Of a DNA stretch of 64,000 nucleotides, positions 12,885 through 24,712 are shown piece by piece; the stretch's first letter is position 1, and each line of letters starts with the position of its first letter. Source of the stretch: Neckera pumila (lineage: Eukaryota; Streptophyta; Bryopsida; Hypnales; Neckeraceae); NCBI GenBank assembly GCA_963969595.1, contig OZ018413.1:12451711-12515710 (forward strand). Direction: 5' to 3'. Both the position numbers and the translations under genes were made by a program. Under the pieces are notes generated by a model that made no database searches, was not told the origin of the DNA, and saw only the letters and a program-made list of their open reading frames with translations.

Positions 12885-13939
12885 CTTGAGACTTAGAAAA
12901 AACCCTCCAGTTCAACATTCTAAACCTAAAGTAGAAAACAACTACCACTTATGGAATTTTATGAAGCGCTTAGGCAGATCCGTCTTTTTATATAGATGTC
13001 ATGCACCTCAACAAGAAGGCGTCACCTTGAAGTTACTCGATAAAATATATAATATATATTTTTACACTATGTACAAATGTACAACACGACATCGTGGCGC
13101 AGATGAAGACAAGGTATGAGTTTCTAACTCCAAGGGTAGATGCAAAAAAATCGCCAAAAAAAATGCACATTGATTTGTACGGGATTCAAAAAGTATGATT
13201 TAGAAAGGCCATGAACTATTTAATTGGCACTGAAGACAAATTCCAGCAAAAGTTCCCAAATTTCTGCAACATTGAGCTTGCATTCCATTCAAAAAGGTGG
13301 AAAGAAAACAGAAAAAAAGGACAAATAAACAGTGAAATCCGCCTTCCTTCCATTCGTTGCGCCTTCATTCTCTGATGAATTCATTGCGGTGATGTAGTGC
13401 GGACTCACAGGAATGGAAATTGAAGAAATTAGAGGACAACCGCCAAGCCCAACAATAGAAAAAGGTGAAATCTGGTGTTCTTTGGTTGGGCACGTCGGTC
13501 AGCTTTGGTCCTGCTGGACTCCTGTGCCGGGGCAGCTCATAATAACTTAGCGACTCCTTCCCGTGAGGTACTGCTGCCCTGCCCCTCCCTTCTGGCTCGT
13601 CGCGTGGAAAGTTGCCACGTGGCTATCTTTTCAATTGCCGCCCTGCCGTTCGCACTCCAGAGACTCCTCCTACCAGAACCCATTCTCCTTCAAACATGTT
13701 CCCCTCCAGAAACTTTACAACCTCTTTGTTGTTGGGCTCTTTATTCCTTTCAGTGAAAATCACTCCTTTACATTTGTACATGATTATGAACCCCTACAAA
13801 TTGTTCTCTCCCCTCACACCAAAAAATCCAGAAGCTGACATAAGGAACATATTGTATATGTACATACATGTTGAGGACTATCCTCCCTCTAGCAGGTAGA
13901 AAATGATAAGCATATAACACTGAACAATGAAATATTGTA
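12885..13939. other. Intergenic between hypothetical ORF and piggyBac relic
   Basis: No gene is supported. The moderately GC-rich stretch 13,460-13,760 carries overlapping open frames in several phases but nothing recognisable. No piggyBac-type terminal repeat was identified here, so the downstream border of the transposon is unresolved. Confidence 0.4.
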
Positions 13940-16191
13940 TCACCAGTGATGATCCCAATAACAAAGACCCTTGCATTTATGTCCCTGACAACCGGGACAC
14001 GCTTGATTTGTTCTCTGTCCACATGCAAGACAATTTGCTCTTTTTTGGCCCATACTCTTCGTGCCATGTGTGGACGCTACATGTTGTGAGAAAGTAGAGA
14101 AACCGCGTATTTGCCCAGTCCATTTACTGGTCAACTTCTTTGCTAACTGCATCAAAAAACATAAATGAATCATGGGCTCTTCAAGGAATCTAAAACTAAG
14201 ATCAGAGTGAATGATCCAAGCATTGCAAATGCTTGTATCCAACAAATAACAAAACAAGCGGTGCTACCACTTGTGGCTCCTTGTCAAACACGTATAGACC
14301 CCCCTCAATTGATCGGCGGTATCAACTCCCCTCATGTTCTTTGTATATTGTAGATGCATTGGGCCAGTCACCACTTTTTTCTTCTTCCCCAGTATTTTGT
14401 GATACACAAAATCTTTCTTCCCCGGTGGCGATATAGGATCCGCATGTGTGGACAAAAAACGACTGCCTTTTGTCCTTCCAAACCACACAACAAACGTTGC
14501 CTTCTCCATGCATAATCTATCCAACCGTAATCTATCCAACCGTAGTCTTGCTTTTTAGTTGCCTCTCTTGCATACATTGACCTTGGCACATATTTCCTAT
14601 TTGCTTTTAAAGTACCCGTGGCCATTATTCCATCTTCTAATAAATCCAGAAACAACGGGACAGAAATGAAGAAGTTATCGATAGTGACAATATGTCCCTT
14701 CCCCCCCAAGTCTTTCGTGAGGTGCTTCACAACATGCCTCCCTTGTAGGCCTTCACCTTTGCCACTACTAGGGAGAATGTCTTCAATAAAATTTTCTTCC
14801 TCACTACTATCATTGCATTGCATATCCTCATCATGAGGATTCCCTTTCCTTCCGCAATACAATTGGAAATTCCAAACATACTTGGACAAGGCATCCGCTG
14901 CCGCCCAGACCTTAATGCCAAATCTAACGGACTTATTTGGCATGCATTGTCAAATTGGGCAGTCATTGCCTTTGTACATTACCATACTTTCATCGACGGT
15001 CATTTGTTGGTTTGGTGACCACATCGTTTTGAACCTATCACACACTTTGTCTACCATCCACTGCATTTTATGCAATTTGTCATATGTTGGGCTTCGCCAA
15101 TCTTGAACATCTTCATCCGCTATAGCCACATGCAAACACTTGGTGATGCTTTCAAACCTATCCCGAGCCAGAATTTGCGATATAATGTAACAATGGAAAA
15201 TTGCCTCATCCTTTGACCAATACAATCGTTGCTTAGGCAATTTCTTAAGACCCATGTACAGGCATATAGCAAGATAGGCTCTGAACTCAGAAAGGCTCAA
15301 TGGTGTCCAATCTAATCCACCTCGTGTGCTTCCATCATCACAAATAACTTCAAATGCATACATGTTGGTCTCCCATACAATCCTCCTCTCGAGTTTCTTA
15401 GACCAAAACTTTTGAAAGATGCCCAAAACTGATGGCAAACGCCCATACGGATGACTGCAGCTTGAACTTGGTCCTGTAAAAGATAGTGCATTATTCTTGT
15501 AGTGTGGTATACCAACTTTCCAAGTCTCTGGTGCAAAGCAATCCAACAAAGGGTCCTTATCTTTTGCCCTCCCTTTCTTGCTAGATCCACCTTTGCTATG
15601 CTTTTTTTTCATTTTTTCCCGCTCCTTATTAGAAGGCCCTCTATACCAAGAATCGCCACTGCTGCTGGCAAGGGAGCCACTGCCTTGCGGCACGACGTTG
15701 TAGCCGTTGTCCGCACTTAGGGCATGCCGGCATCGACGAACGGCAGTTCCCCCCTCACTGCTGGCATGGAGACAGGTCGTCTCGGGCAGTTCGCATCCCT
15801 CTGCCAAAATACCAGCCTCTCCATTAGGATGGGGCGCGCCCACTTGAGGCCGGTCTAGCTATTGCGTTCTCTTCAGGCGCTCGCAAGGTCTGTATTCAGC
15901 CCCGCTTCCATCACTCCTATCTTCGCTCCATCGGCTTCCTTTCATCACCCGAGGCCTCCTTGCTCTCTCATATTTTGCCTCGGATAGAGTGGACTCAGAG
16001 TCCTCTTCGTGTTCTGATCTTGTCTTATTGGAGGAGGCTATGTCATTCAAGCCCTGTCCGATCTCATCTTTGGTGTCCTCGGAAGACAAGGAGTGTGAAC
16101 TGATCGGGTCGTCATTGTTAATTATGAAATAGTCATCTGCTGAGGAAGGGTGACCGTCATAGAAGTCATCGGTTGGTTCTTCTCCTCTCAC
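13940..16191 (-). pseudogene. piggyBac transposase, degenerate copy
   Basis: PiggyBac transposases cut and paste DNA at TTAA sites. On the minus strand the frame reads, in order: an acidic Ser/Asp/Glu-rich N-terminus (16,191-15,862), a Lys-rich linker, the core with MTVDESMVMYKG (first Asp codon 14,994-14,992), PNKSVRFGIKVW, HIVTIDNFFISVPLF (second Asp 14,679-14,677), NMRGVDTADQL (third Asp 14,323-14,321), and a C-terminal Cys-rich segment CLACGQRTNQACPGC (about 14,035-13,965), as in the family. It is broken by in-frame TAG at 15,861-15,859, TGA at 14,952-14,950 and TAG at 14,266-14,264, and by a frameshift near 14,515-14,537 beside an in-frame 15-bp tandem duplication. The catalytic Asp residues survive but are split between frames. 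It is therefore an inactive relic. Terminal repeats were not found. Confidence 0.9.
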
Positions 16192-16244
16192 AAGACGGCC
16201 AGGTTTTGCTCTGTCCTGCCCTCCTCGTCCTTCTAGAGCAAGAT

Positions 16245-16944
16245 TTAGTCGTTTCTATTTTTGAAATTTCCTAGATACTCTGGTCTGTCGACCGCTACTT
16301 CACAAACGTCTTCTTCCTCACCTTCGCCATATTTCAAGAGCAAAATTTTGTGTCTACTCTTGGCATCGGTTCTCTCTTCTACAATGTGTGCTTCAGTTCG
16401 GTGTTCGATGTCTTTTTCAATATGCGGTATATCTTCTCGGAGGACTTGCCTCTGAACCCTAACAAGCTCTGTACCCAACAATGGAGGTGCTACACTAAGA
16501 TCATCACAGAAAGAATATTCACTTCCACTGTCACATCTCACCCGCTGATTTTCGGAGCAGGTTGCAATTTGGAGTGGTGCCCGAAATGTGGATGTGGATT
16601 TCTGGTACAGCTCCAGCGGCATTGACTCCATTGCCGCTCCCACCGTCTTTCTTGTCGTCGCAGAGCTCTACTGCAGTATCGGAGCTCCCTTCACTGACAG
16701 GTCCAACTAACAACCTTGTTCTGCCGCCTGCACTTCCAACGCCGTCTTCTGTGAGGGGCCTGCTGCGACTATTGAGTTGGGTGTAGTTGATGCTTCCACA
16801 TAGGTGAGTCGTCTCCCGACTTCCAAACCCTGAAATTCCGCTGATGTACGAACGCTCTGGCACTGAGCTGCTGAGTGAGCAAGGATCTTGAGACTCATTT
16901 CCGTTGTGCTCTATCTTAGGAAAAGGAAATATTTTTTCCCTCAA
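16245..16944 (-). other. Open frames upstream of the piggyBac relic, origin unknown
   Basis: Two overlapping minus-strand frames lie here: 16,643-16,245 (132 aa, acidic, ending NFKNRND) and 16,944-16,531 (137 aa, Ser/Gly-rich). Composition is like the transposase N-terminus and unlike the AT-rich flanks. They may be upstream exons or leader of the transposon, or an unrelated small gene. No domain is recognised. Confidence 0.3.
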
Positions 16945-18890
16945 CGTAGTGTAGACTTTGTCTGAGAACCCTCGGACATGACCCTAAGGCCTTTTTGAAG
17001 ACCAATCTAGAAGTTTAGAGCTCCACGAACACCACAACAAACACAAGCGCTGCGGGGATCTATCAATATTGTCACTCTTGTCTCTCTTCAGTTTTGGTAG
17101 TGTGATCAAGTAATTCTCATCTAGCATTGCAAGCATGTACTCAATCTACCATTTCTTAGCTCTATTTTTGCTATGTAGATGAGTGGCTATGACTCCAGCT
17201 TCAGTGGCACACCATCCTGGATACTTACAAGGATAAGGAAGAAAACCAAAGTCTCTCTTTCTTCTTGTCTTAGGCATTGCTTCTACAACTTGTTTCTATT
17301 ACAGAGCAACCCTTGCAGAGTTCAACAAATGCTACTTTGATTTCTTCTATATCATTGTTTGAGTTCAGTTTGATGCCTTTACTAAAAGCATGCTTCCTTC
17401 TACCGCCTTCTATTTGGGGTGTAATTGCAATTTTAGTAAGCTGCAACTAAGAACGCAAGTGCAGCCACCGCCTACTACACTTACGAGCTTGTCGACCTCA
17501 TTTTCTAGTTCTTAACGTTAGCAGTTTCACAATGAACAGTGCTCAACGGCCAACAGCCAATGACTGAGTTTCCCACTACAAGGAACTACCCTGAGGATGA
17601 CTTGGCACCGTGCCCGCTGCTTTCTTTCACAAAATTTTAGCACACTTCTGTGTCTCGGGCTGTTACTTTTCTTGTTGACAAATTTCCAACCTCCGTCAAA
17701 ATAGTGTTTTGGGCAACTAGCCTAAGCAGCAACAACGCCAGGCCCATCCCATTTTTATTACTGTCATCAATACAAGTTGACAAAGAATGGCTGCACAACT
17801 ACGTTATCAAATCATAGCAATACACAACCCGACCAACCATAGGCTCAGAAAGAAAACAAATCAAAAATCCACGTAGTCTTCCGTCTACGTTGCTTTATTG
17901 TCAACCTAAAGCCACAAATTGGCGCTACCAGCGTTACAAGGTTAAGAGCCTATTAATTCAAGCATTTTCAAAGAATGATTAAAATGCAAAATGAGCAACA
18001 TGGGGTTGATTCTACCACATGAACGTTGCATAAACATTGGGGAAGTACTTTCAACACTAGGGAATGCACCATGTCCGGCACATTCTCCACAAAAGCTCAC
18101 CTAAAGACTTGCTCCTGTACAAAATGAACCCTGTACAGCACATTCTCTAGCCCCTAAATGACGGACCCATGACCACTGATTCCAAGCCTTATTGTCCATC
18201 ACTCAATTTGTTGCCATTTTGCAATCAGATATATATGAAAAAATTTGTATTTATTTTTCAAAGATGAAATTACATGTCTTCTTTACTTCACAAAAAAATT
18301 AGATTTTTTTGTGAAAAATTGATTTTTTTGAGAATTTTTGAAGAAAAAGTGAAGAAAAATCACATCAAATAGAAAATCATTTCAAAAAATCTGAAAATTT
18401 TACCATGTGTGTATATTACAATGACAAACATCATGGTGTAAACTTAGTTTCCATATCATTCTATAATTAGAAAATAATAGACATTGAGAATACATTCAAA
18501 TTTCAAATTGCAATAAAATATTCAAAATTAGGAATTTAAAAAAAAATTCAAATTGGAGTAGAAACTAGAGTAGTTGGCCTTCATTTTCTTAGTTGGGCTC
18601 AAATTCAAAAAATATCAATTCTGTAGAGAAATTTCAGATTTAGAGCAAGGAGCAACAACTTCCCAAAATACACTAAAATAGCATATTTTGTGATCCGTTT
18701 TTTTTACTAACTTCTAATTCACTTGAATTCAAAGAGTCGCAAGACTACAAACTCAAGTGGATACTCTTCATAACCCAACATGGAAGGTCATCTAAAGAAA
18801 TACGGATGAAAAAATGCTTTCAAAGTCTTCTCAGTTCATCCTGTTGTCATCCAAAAGCCATGGAATGGCACTGGCGTCGCTTCTAGGCTA
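16945..18890. other. Intergenic with a possible protein fragment at 17,146-17,277 (minus)
   Basis: On the minus strand 17,277-17,146 reads a 43-codon frame containing PYPCKYPGWCATEAGVIATH, with a Cys/His spacing that recalls a zinc-binding fragment. It begins with ATG and ends at TAG. It is too short to classify and could be chance or a transposon remnant. The rest of the interval shows no gene, and 18,220-18,720 is strongly AT-rich. Confidence 0.3.
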
Positions 18891-19114
18891 GGGGAGGCAA
18901 CCCATTCCCGATTGACGACCCATTTCCGATCACTTCAGGAATTACAGGCATGTAAGAGGGCGATTTCTTTGGTGGAATTTTTTGTGTCTGCAGCAATAGT
19001 GTTTGGACCCTTCCTAGAATTTTCAGATATTTTGGTATCAAAACAAAATTGCTATGAATTAATGAGTTCCACATTCTGTAATTCCTTAAGTGATCGAGAA
19101 TGGGTTGCCTCCCC
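18891..19114. mobile_element. Small TA-flanked inverted-repeat element (MITE), intact
   Basis: A 224-bp element has terminal inverted repeats starting GGGGAGGCAACCCATTC on both sides and is flanked by TA (18,889-18,890 and 19,115-19,116). There is no coding capacity. A TA duplication suits a Tc1/mariner-type origin, but the family is not recognised. A second copy, split by two later insertions, occupies 60,371-61,744; the present copy gives its uninterrupted state. Confidence 0.75.
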
Positions 19115-19798
19115 TAGTACATGAAGCCATAGGTAGATGAATCTTCTACAATCCATTGGGACACCACCATGCAAGGAATGCCAACCGCTATAAAAGCTCG
19201 AGACAAATTCCACACCCCTTCCGAATACACCTGGCATTCAACAAATGCATATTAATCAGAAAATGGCATATTATATGATCACATGCTGACTTGAGAGGAA
19301 ACCCTGTCAGTACCTCAAGAATCCACAAGGTTGAGTACAAGGTAGTTGCACTATATCAGTATACTTCTTGAATAAGATGAGACAATAGAATAGACTTCCA
19401 TGTACAAAAGTTGACCAAACTTTGTAGAAAAAACAAAAGAAATTCCAGAATTTTACATGCATGGGAGTGCAATGTTTGCAAAAGGAGTATCACAATTATT
19501 GTCCAACAAAATTTTAGGGAGAGGCTCTTAAAAAGCAAGTGAGGCAACTTTCTGATTTCCAAAAAACCACTATGTAATTTCAATGATGGACTTGAACTTT
19601 TTGGTTGCTTTTAGTTTGACAACAAAGCAAAGTTATTCCTTTGTGTAGTTACTCCCTACTCACATAAAACTGAATGTATTGACTAAGGCAATTCCGACTC
19701 TGGAAAACTCAGAAATCAATTTCGGATTCCAACACAGCATGGAAGTTCCCTCTTGAGAAATGACATACGATTATAAGAGATCAAGTCATTTGTCGAAC
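19115..19798. other. Intergenic, no gene seen
   Basis: Short frames only (for example 19,356-19,583 minus), without recognisable content. Confidence 0.45.
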
Positions 19799-21473
19799 CT
19801 GTCCTCTGAAAGTGTCACGAGCGCTACAGACGACGTCGAGATGGGACCGCCACTCAAATCCTGAGTTCATGATGTCCTCGGAGCTAAGAATGTTGTGAAA
19901 TGCAACATTCGCAACATTCTGCACTAAGTACTAAGCTAGGGTTTCCACCCCAAGCCTTCCCCTCCCAACTCCCTAAGTAAGGCGTTTCAATTCATTCCAT
20001 GTTTGAAAGTCGGGTCGACTGCGCCATTTGGAAGAAATTGCACCAACTTAACGAAATTGACGTCACGAACATGCAAACAGAAACGGCAGTGGTAGCAAGC
20101 AAGAAGAAAATTTCTCACGTCTTATCATATAGTTTATTTGGAAGAATGAAGTTTATTTAAAATATCCAGGTCGTAGGATTGCAAGTGCACATCAAAATAC
20201 GAAGAGAAATTTGAAGTTCACAGCTTACAACTTTCGAGCAAACTCAGATACATCATCAGATAGAGTACCACGCACGTCGTCCTAGTTGATATATCAGAGC
20301 CCGTGTGCGTCCTCGTTCAGCCAGGCCAGATCAACGCATCTTGCACCATCCAGCCCACAAGCAAACCCATGCCACGGATATGAATTGGCTTCGGGTCGAA
20401 GTCCATCGTGCGGTAGATGTAATCTACTTATCAAAGTCTGTCACCACTGCGATGCACTTCTCGTAGTGATCTGTGGCGCTCTGCCAATCTTTAGCAGTCA
20501 CCGCTTGATCCCCCTCCCTCATGTATGAACGAAGCTCGTTCAACTCAGACGGCACGTCGTCCAGCAGCTTGCATTGGCAAGCTTCTCAACTTTCGGTTTC
20601 ACTACTGACTGAACATTTCGCGATACCAAAGACGGGTAACATATATAAAGTAAGTAACTGAGTGACCCTGATCGCGGAAGGTTTCTCAGAGAGCGTAGTC
20701 AAATTACAATCTGAGACTAGTACAGGAATCTGTCAACCCTTCCTTTCACAATATTAGGCTTATGAAATTTCCCGAGCAATTTGAAAATTTGAAAATTGAC
20801 ATATATTTCGTACCTGTAGTTGGAATCCCGAAATGAAACCACTTCGACACACAAGGGTTGAAACTGACCTAGGGATACGGTAACATGAGCTTAAATTGTG
20901 GCCACACGAGGACGTTTTGCGGAGTCAGCAGGCAGATTGCGACCCAGTATAAACGCCAGTGTAAGTTGGGGTCGCATGAAGAACTCAAGTGGTACTGAAG
21001 GGGCATAACTAAAACTAGTGCACCAGTGATCGAGTGTGCTTCTGGACATCAAAATAAAGACCCAGAGGACCGTATACAACTAAGAAGGGCCGGGCCAGCA
21101 GCAGCTTGGGTGAATATTGGTCGCCAGAAAGGAATTTGTTTGCAGTTGGGGCAGACTTGGGTGTTCAGAGTCGAGTTTTCTTGGCATTAATGAGACGGAC
21201 ATCAAGTTTGGAGCTGAAGGATACCATTCATGTGGGTGATCGGGATGTGGGATGTGAAACGAGTTTGTGAAGTGTAGCATTGAAGGCAGTGTGAATTCCA
21301 TAGTCTGAGAATTCATTCGTACGTGTTTTCCTGGCAGAGTGGCAGCCGCTAGCGCGCATGGATGGCTTCGGGAAATTTATGAACATATCTTCTATTGCAC
21401 GTAAACCTAAAGTCATAGTACGTGCCTGCTGGATTACACACGATCTGTGCAACCTTCTCCGCTGCATCAAAAA
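19799..21473 (-). CDS. Possible spliced gene or relic, unrecognised; TPR-like motif
   Basis: Several short stretches on the minus strand look coding and have splice-like edges, although none makes a long open frame. At 21,473-21,385 the reading contains AAEKVAQIVCNPAGTYYDF after an acceptor-like cag. At 20,567-20,428 it contains LLDDVPSELNELRSYM and then AKDWQSATDHYEKCIAVV, the latter shaped like half a tetratricopeptide helix pair. At 19,883-19,799 it contains SEDIMNSGFEWRSHLDVV, bounded by ttcttag and cag-gttcg. The 20,428 donor phase (AA) and the 19,883 acceptor phase (C) join without breaking the frame. These stretches are more GC-rich than their surroundings. Exons between them were not resolved, and the apparent frame changes could equally mean a decayed gene. 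No function is assigned. Confidence 0.3.
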
Positions 21474-21762
21474 CTGACCGTTAACTGCAAGTAAGTTAAG
21501 CACTTCTGATGTTAGTCTAACCTTTGGGTGTTTTTGTTTTTTCCAATTTTTATGAAGTGCCAAAGTGGCGAAATTGAATATTATAGTGGTGCTCCGGATT
21601 TCAACATTCTTCCACATAGTGGATAGAAAATATCACATGAGCACTGCCTGCACATATCACATATCCATAATTCAGTTTTCATCCACAATTTGGCAATTTC
21701 ATCAAAGATTTTTTTTACTGAATTGAAGTTCTCTGGCAATTTTCTGCCGATTTAGTACCAAC

Positions 21763-21897
21763 GATCTCAGAACGGGTTCAGAGTTTTTAGTCAAATGTTC
21801 ATTTTTGGAAGATTTTTTTGAATTTACAGTGAGGGCATGAAACAATTAAGTAGAATGCTTGAACGGGTTCTGAGATCTAAAAACTCTGAACCCGTTC
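21763..21897. repeat. Nested inverted repeat
   Basis: The sequence gaacgggttcagagttttta at 21,771-21,790 is matched in inverse orientation by 21,879-21,897. The right copy is itself part of a shorter palindrome (gaacgggttc at 21,861-21,870 and gaacccgttc at 21,888-21,897). It is probably a rearranged fold-back remnant. No gene is present. Confidence 0.55.
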
Positions 21898-22134
21898 CTG
21901 AATCAAATTTCCTAGTAATCGACTTGGATAAGTTTAAATTCCCACCCCATATCAATCTGCACTGCACAAGCTTCGGATTGAATGAAGATACAAAGACCGG
22001 TAGTTTTGGTCTCTTTCTTCATGAAACCGGAAACTCAGTCCTCTGACACACGAGCAAAAGCTCATTTAGCGAATTTTCCACGCTCAGCCGAAGCAGCAGT
22101 TTAGGAACAAGTTTGTGTACTCAAGACCAGCCCT

Positions 22135-22405
22135 ATTTTTTTCTTACTTTTCTGAGAAAGTGTCAAGATGGTGATAATTGAAAATTTGGTGAAGCATTCT
22201 ATAATTTCTACTTTCATCCATCTTTTGGACCAGAAAACACTTTTTGATCATATTCATGCACTTTTCCATCCAAATTTGGTGACTTCATCCACATTCTTGA
22301 ATAGAAATGGAAAATTTTTGACAAAAAAAGATTATTTTTATCTGGCAGAAAAGTAAACATTTATTTTGAAATGGTGCAATCTGGCCCCATGGTGCCAAAG
22401 AAAAA
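22135..22405 (-). repeat. Dispersed AT-rich repeat (family R), copy 1
   Basis: The reverse complement aligns along its length with 36,488-36,735, 32,660-32,860 and the split copy 51,340-51,930. Shared landmarks are ggggccagattgcaccattt at one end and cactttctcaaaaagtaa at the other. There is no coding capacity. It is probably a short non-autonomous DNA element; terminal repeats were not clear. Confidence 0.6.
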
Positions 22406-23599
22406 GCGTTGCTCAAGATTGTTTTGTTACAAGATTGGATCGGTTTACAATTCAATAGTGACTGAAACCAAATTTCATTCATTTGCTTCTACCGGTGGTA
22501 ATTAAATCAAAGTACGTCGATCTTCAAAGCACCAAGTGGATGTAATAATGTCTTGAATAGCAAATATATTCAAGGATGATAACTAAATACTCAAAAGCAT
22601 TTGAACCATTCAATTCCAAATAATGAGGTAAAAATTACGAGGAGATTTATTTTATAGGCAATGAAGGTAGATAAAACATATAAAATTATCTTGTGCGCTC
22701 AATTTTGAAATTTTTTAAATAAAAACAAAATAAAAGATACCAATTGTTTGCTTTAATGTTCTCACCATTGAGGTCAACAATTTTCAATTTTTTGTAAAAG
22801 TTATTAATAGTTTAGTTTAGTCTTTCATTTTGTACCTCCTTCCACATTATAATTTTCAAAGAGATGAATATGAAAAAAATGTAATTAACTTTTTTTATGT
22901 ATTCCTAACCCATTTTCCAACATATTGACAAATTCACAAGTTTTAGAACATGCATGTTTTGTTTTTTTAAATGTTGAAAAACAGCTTCACCTTTGAAAGG
23001 GCTTGAAAGGCCTACTTTTTGAAGTTTAGGTACACTGAACTTGCAATCAATGAAAAGTTTGATTCCAAAATTTTTGGAGGATGTTTTTCAACAAGTTAAA
23101 CAAAGGATCTTATGGTTGAATTTGTTAAAAAATTAATATAGATGAAAATTTTAGCTTGTTCTAGAACTTTACTTTAGGCCTCTAAACATGGGAAATTTAG
23201 TGATTGATTGGATTTCTTTTTTCTAATGGAAGAATGAAAAATAGCTTTAATAAATAGCTTTAAAGACTTTAAAATCAGTTTGAATTTTCAGTGACTTATA
23301 TTTGAGCATTTGACAATCAAGAACAATTTCTTTTTAATTTCTTGTAAATTTCAATCGCAAATTCCTAAGTATGAGCATGTAAAAGTACTTCAAATCTTAA
23401 ACTTCGTATTTATTGTAAAATTTGTTGTAAGAAATACAAAAAAATATTATAGTAAATAATAGACGTTTTTTTGTTTGCTATATGTTTGAGATTAATCTGT
23501 TTTTAATATTTGCACATGATGTGGTACAAACATATATAAATAATTAATAAAATGATATGATTGCCCACCAATAATTCATATTAGAATTCAATAATGGGT
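22406..23599. other. AT-rich intergenic, no gene seen
   Basis: Very AT-rich, with no open frame of recognisable content and no repeat ends identified. Confidence 0.5.
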
Positions 23600-24270
23600 G
23601 ACTGCATGAAAGACCGGTATTGAAACATTGTCACAAACCCAATGTCGAAGCTTCATTTTGCAATAAGTTTTGAAGCATGACCGGTATGAATTTGAAATTT
23701 TTATTGGAGATTCTTCTTATGAGTTTAATCATATCTCATATTTTTTAGAAATTTTCAAAAATCATTTTATATTTAAAAATCATTTAAACTAATTTGTCAC
23801 GTTTTGAGTTTTAGGTTTTTTACTATGTAAGGAGTCCCCAAATTTAATGATTTGGAGCTGAAATTTCTATGGTCTATTCCCATAGTAGAAATTCATGTTT
23901 CTACCTAGGGGCATTAAAAGGTATTTTATTTTATATCCTCTACGTCCATGCAAAGAGGGCTCCCTTGCGCATGCAATTCTGAACATTGAAGATGGTTTTA
24001 GGATCATTTATTTGGTGAAATCTCTTTACCATGAAGTCTTCTCAAATGGCATTTTTCAATTTTTTTAAAAAGTACTTTCCTGTTTTTTACAAATTAAAAT
24101 GTCAAAGTATGTATTTTCTTGCGATTCTGCACTTTTCTAGTTCTCCTATTTAAAGAATTTTTTTTTGCTTTTCCTTCATAGGATACCTTCTTCTTACAGG
24201 TGTATACATTTCTCATATTTTTCATATTTTTATTTTAAAATGCTTTTCTATTTTTATAGTACTCCCGAAA
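23600..24270 (+). repeat. Dispersed repeat related to CACTA element interior
   Basis: Aligns by eye with 8,550-9,230 over about 650 bp, with shared landmarks such as tttggtgaaatctc and gaacattgaagatggtttta. CACTA ends were not found around this copy, so it is either a truncated element or an older repeat that also sits inside the CACTA element. Confidence 0.6.
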
Positions 24271-24586
24271 AAATGGCTGAAAACAGCCAAAGTGGAACAA
24301 AAACGGAAGGTCATTCTTGCAACGATCCTAATATTGTAAACCAATCATCTTATTTGTGACAAAGGACATGTAGTTGAAACCAATAATATTGTAAACTAAT
24401 CATTTTATTTGCAACAAAAGACATGTAGTTGATTTTTTCAACACAACAAGTATTGTATTTGTTTGAATACTTCTTAATTCAAACAAACTCATAAAAAATG
24501 ATTACAACTCTTTTTTTTTTTGTAAAATGTAAAGATTCAATGCATCGAATTTGTGAATCTCAATGTATCTCAATTTGTGAATTTGG

Positions 24587-24712
24587 TATAGGGCAATGAC
24601 CTTGATGTTGGGAATTTTAAAAATAAACGAGCTAACAAGGAGGGCAAAGCGTGACGAGGAATACATGTTTATTTTCAGAATGTCCCAACAACAAGGTCAT
24701 TGCCTGATATAA
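24587..24712. repeat. Compact hairpin element, about 42-bp arms
   Basis: Left arm 24,587-24,628 (core gggcaatgacctt) and right arm 24,667-24,711 (core aaggtcattgcc) are near-complementary across their length, with a loop of about 40 bases. It may be a small inverted-repeat transposon. A transcript would form a miRNA-precursor-sized hairpin, but no mature miRNA is recognised. Confidence 0.55.

Noticed and set aside
13100..17960. Terminal repeats for the piggyBac relic
   Set aside because: TTAA sites exist (for example at 13,219 and in 17.5-17.95 kb), but none pair with matching inverted termini, so no element border is claimed.
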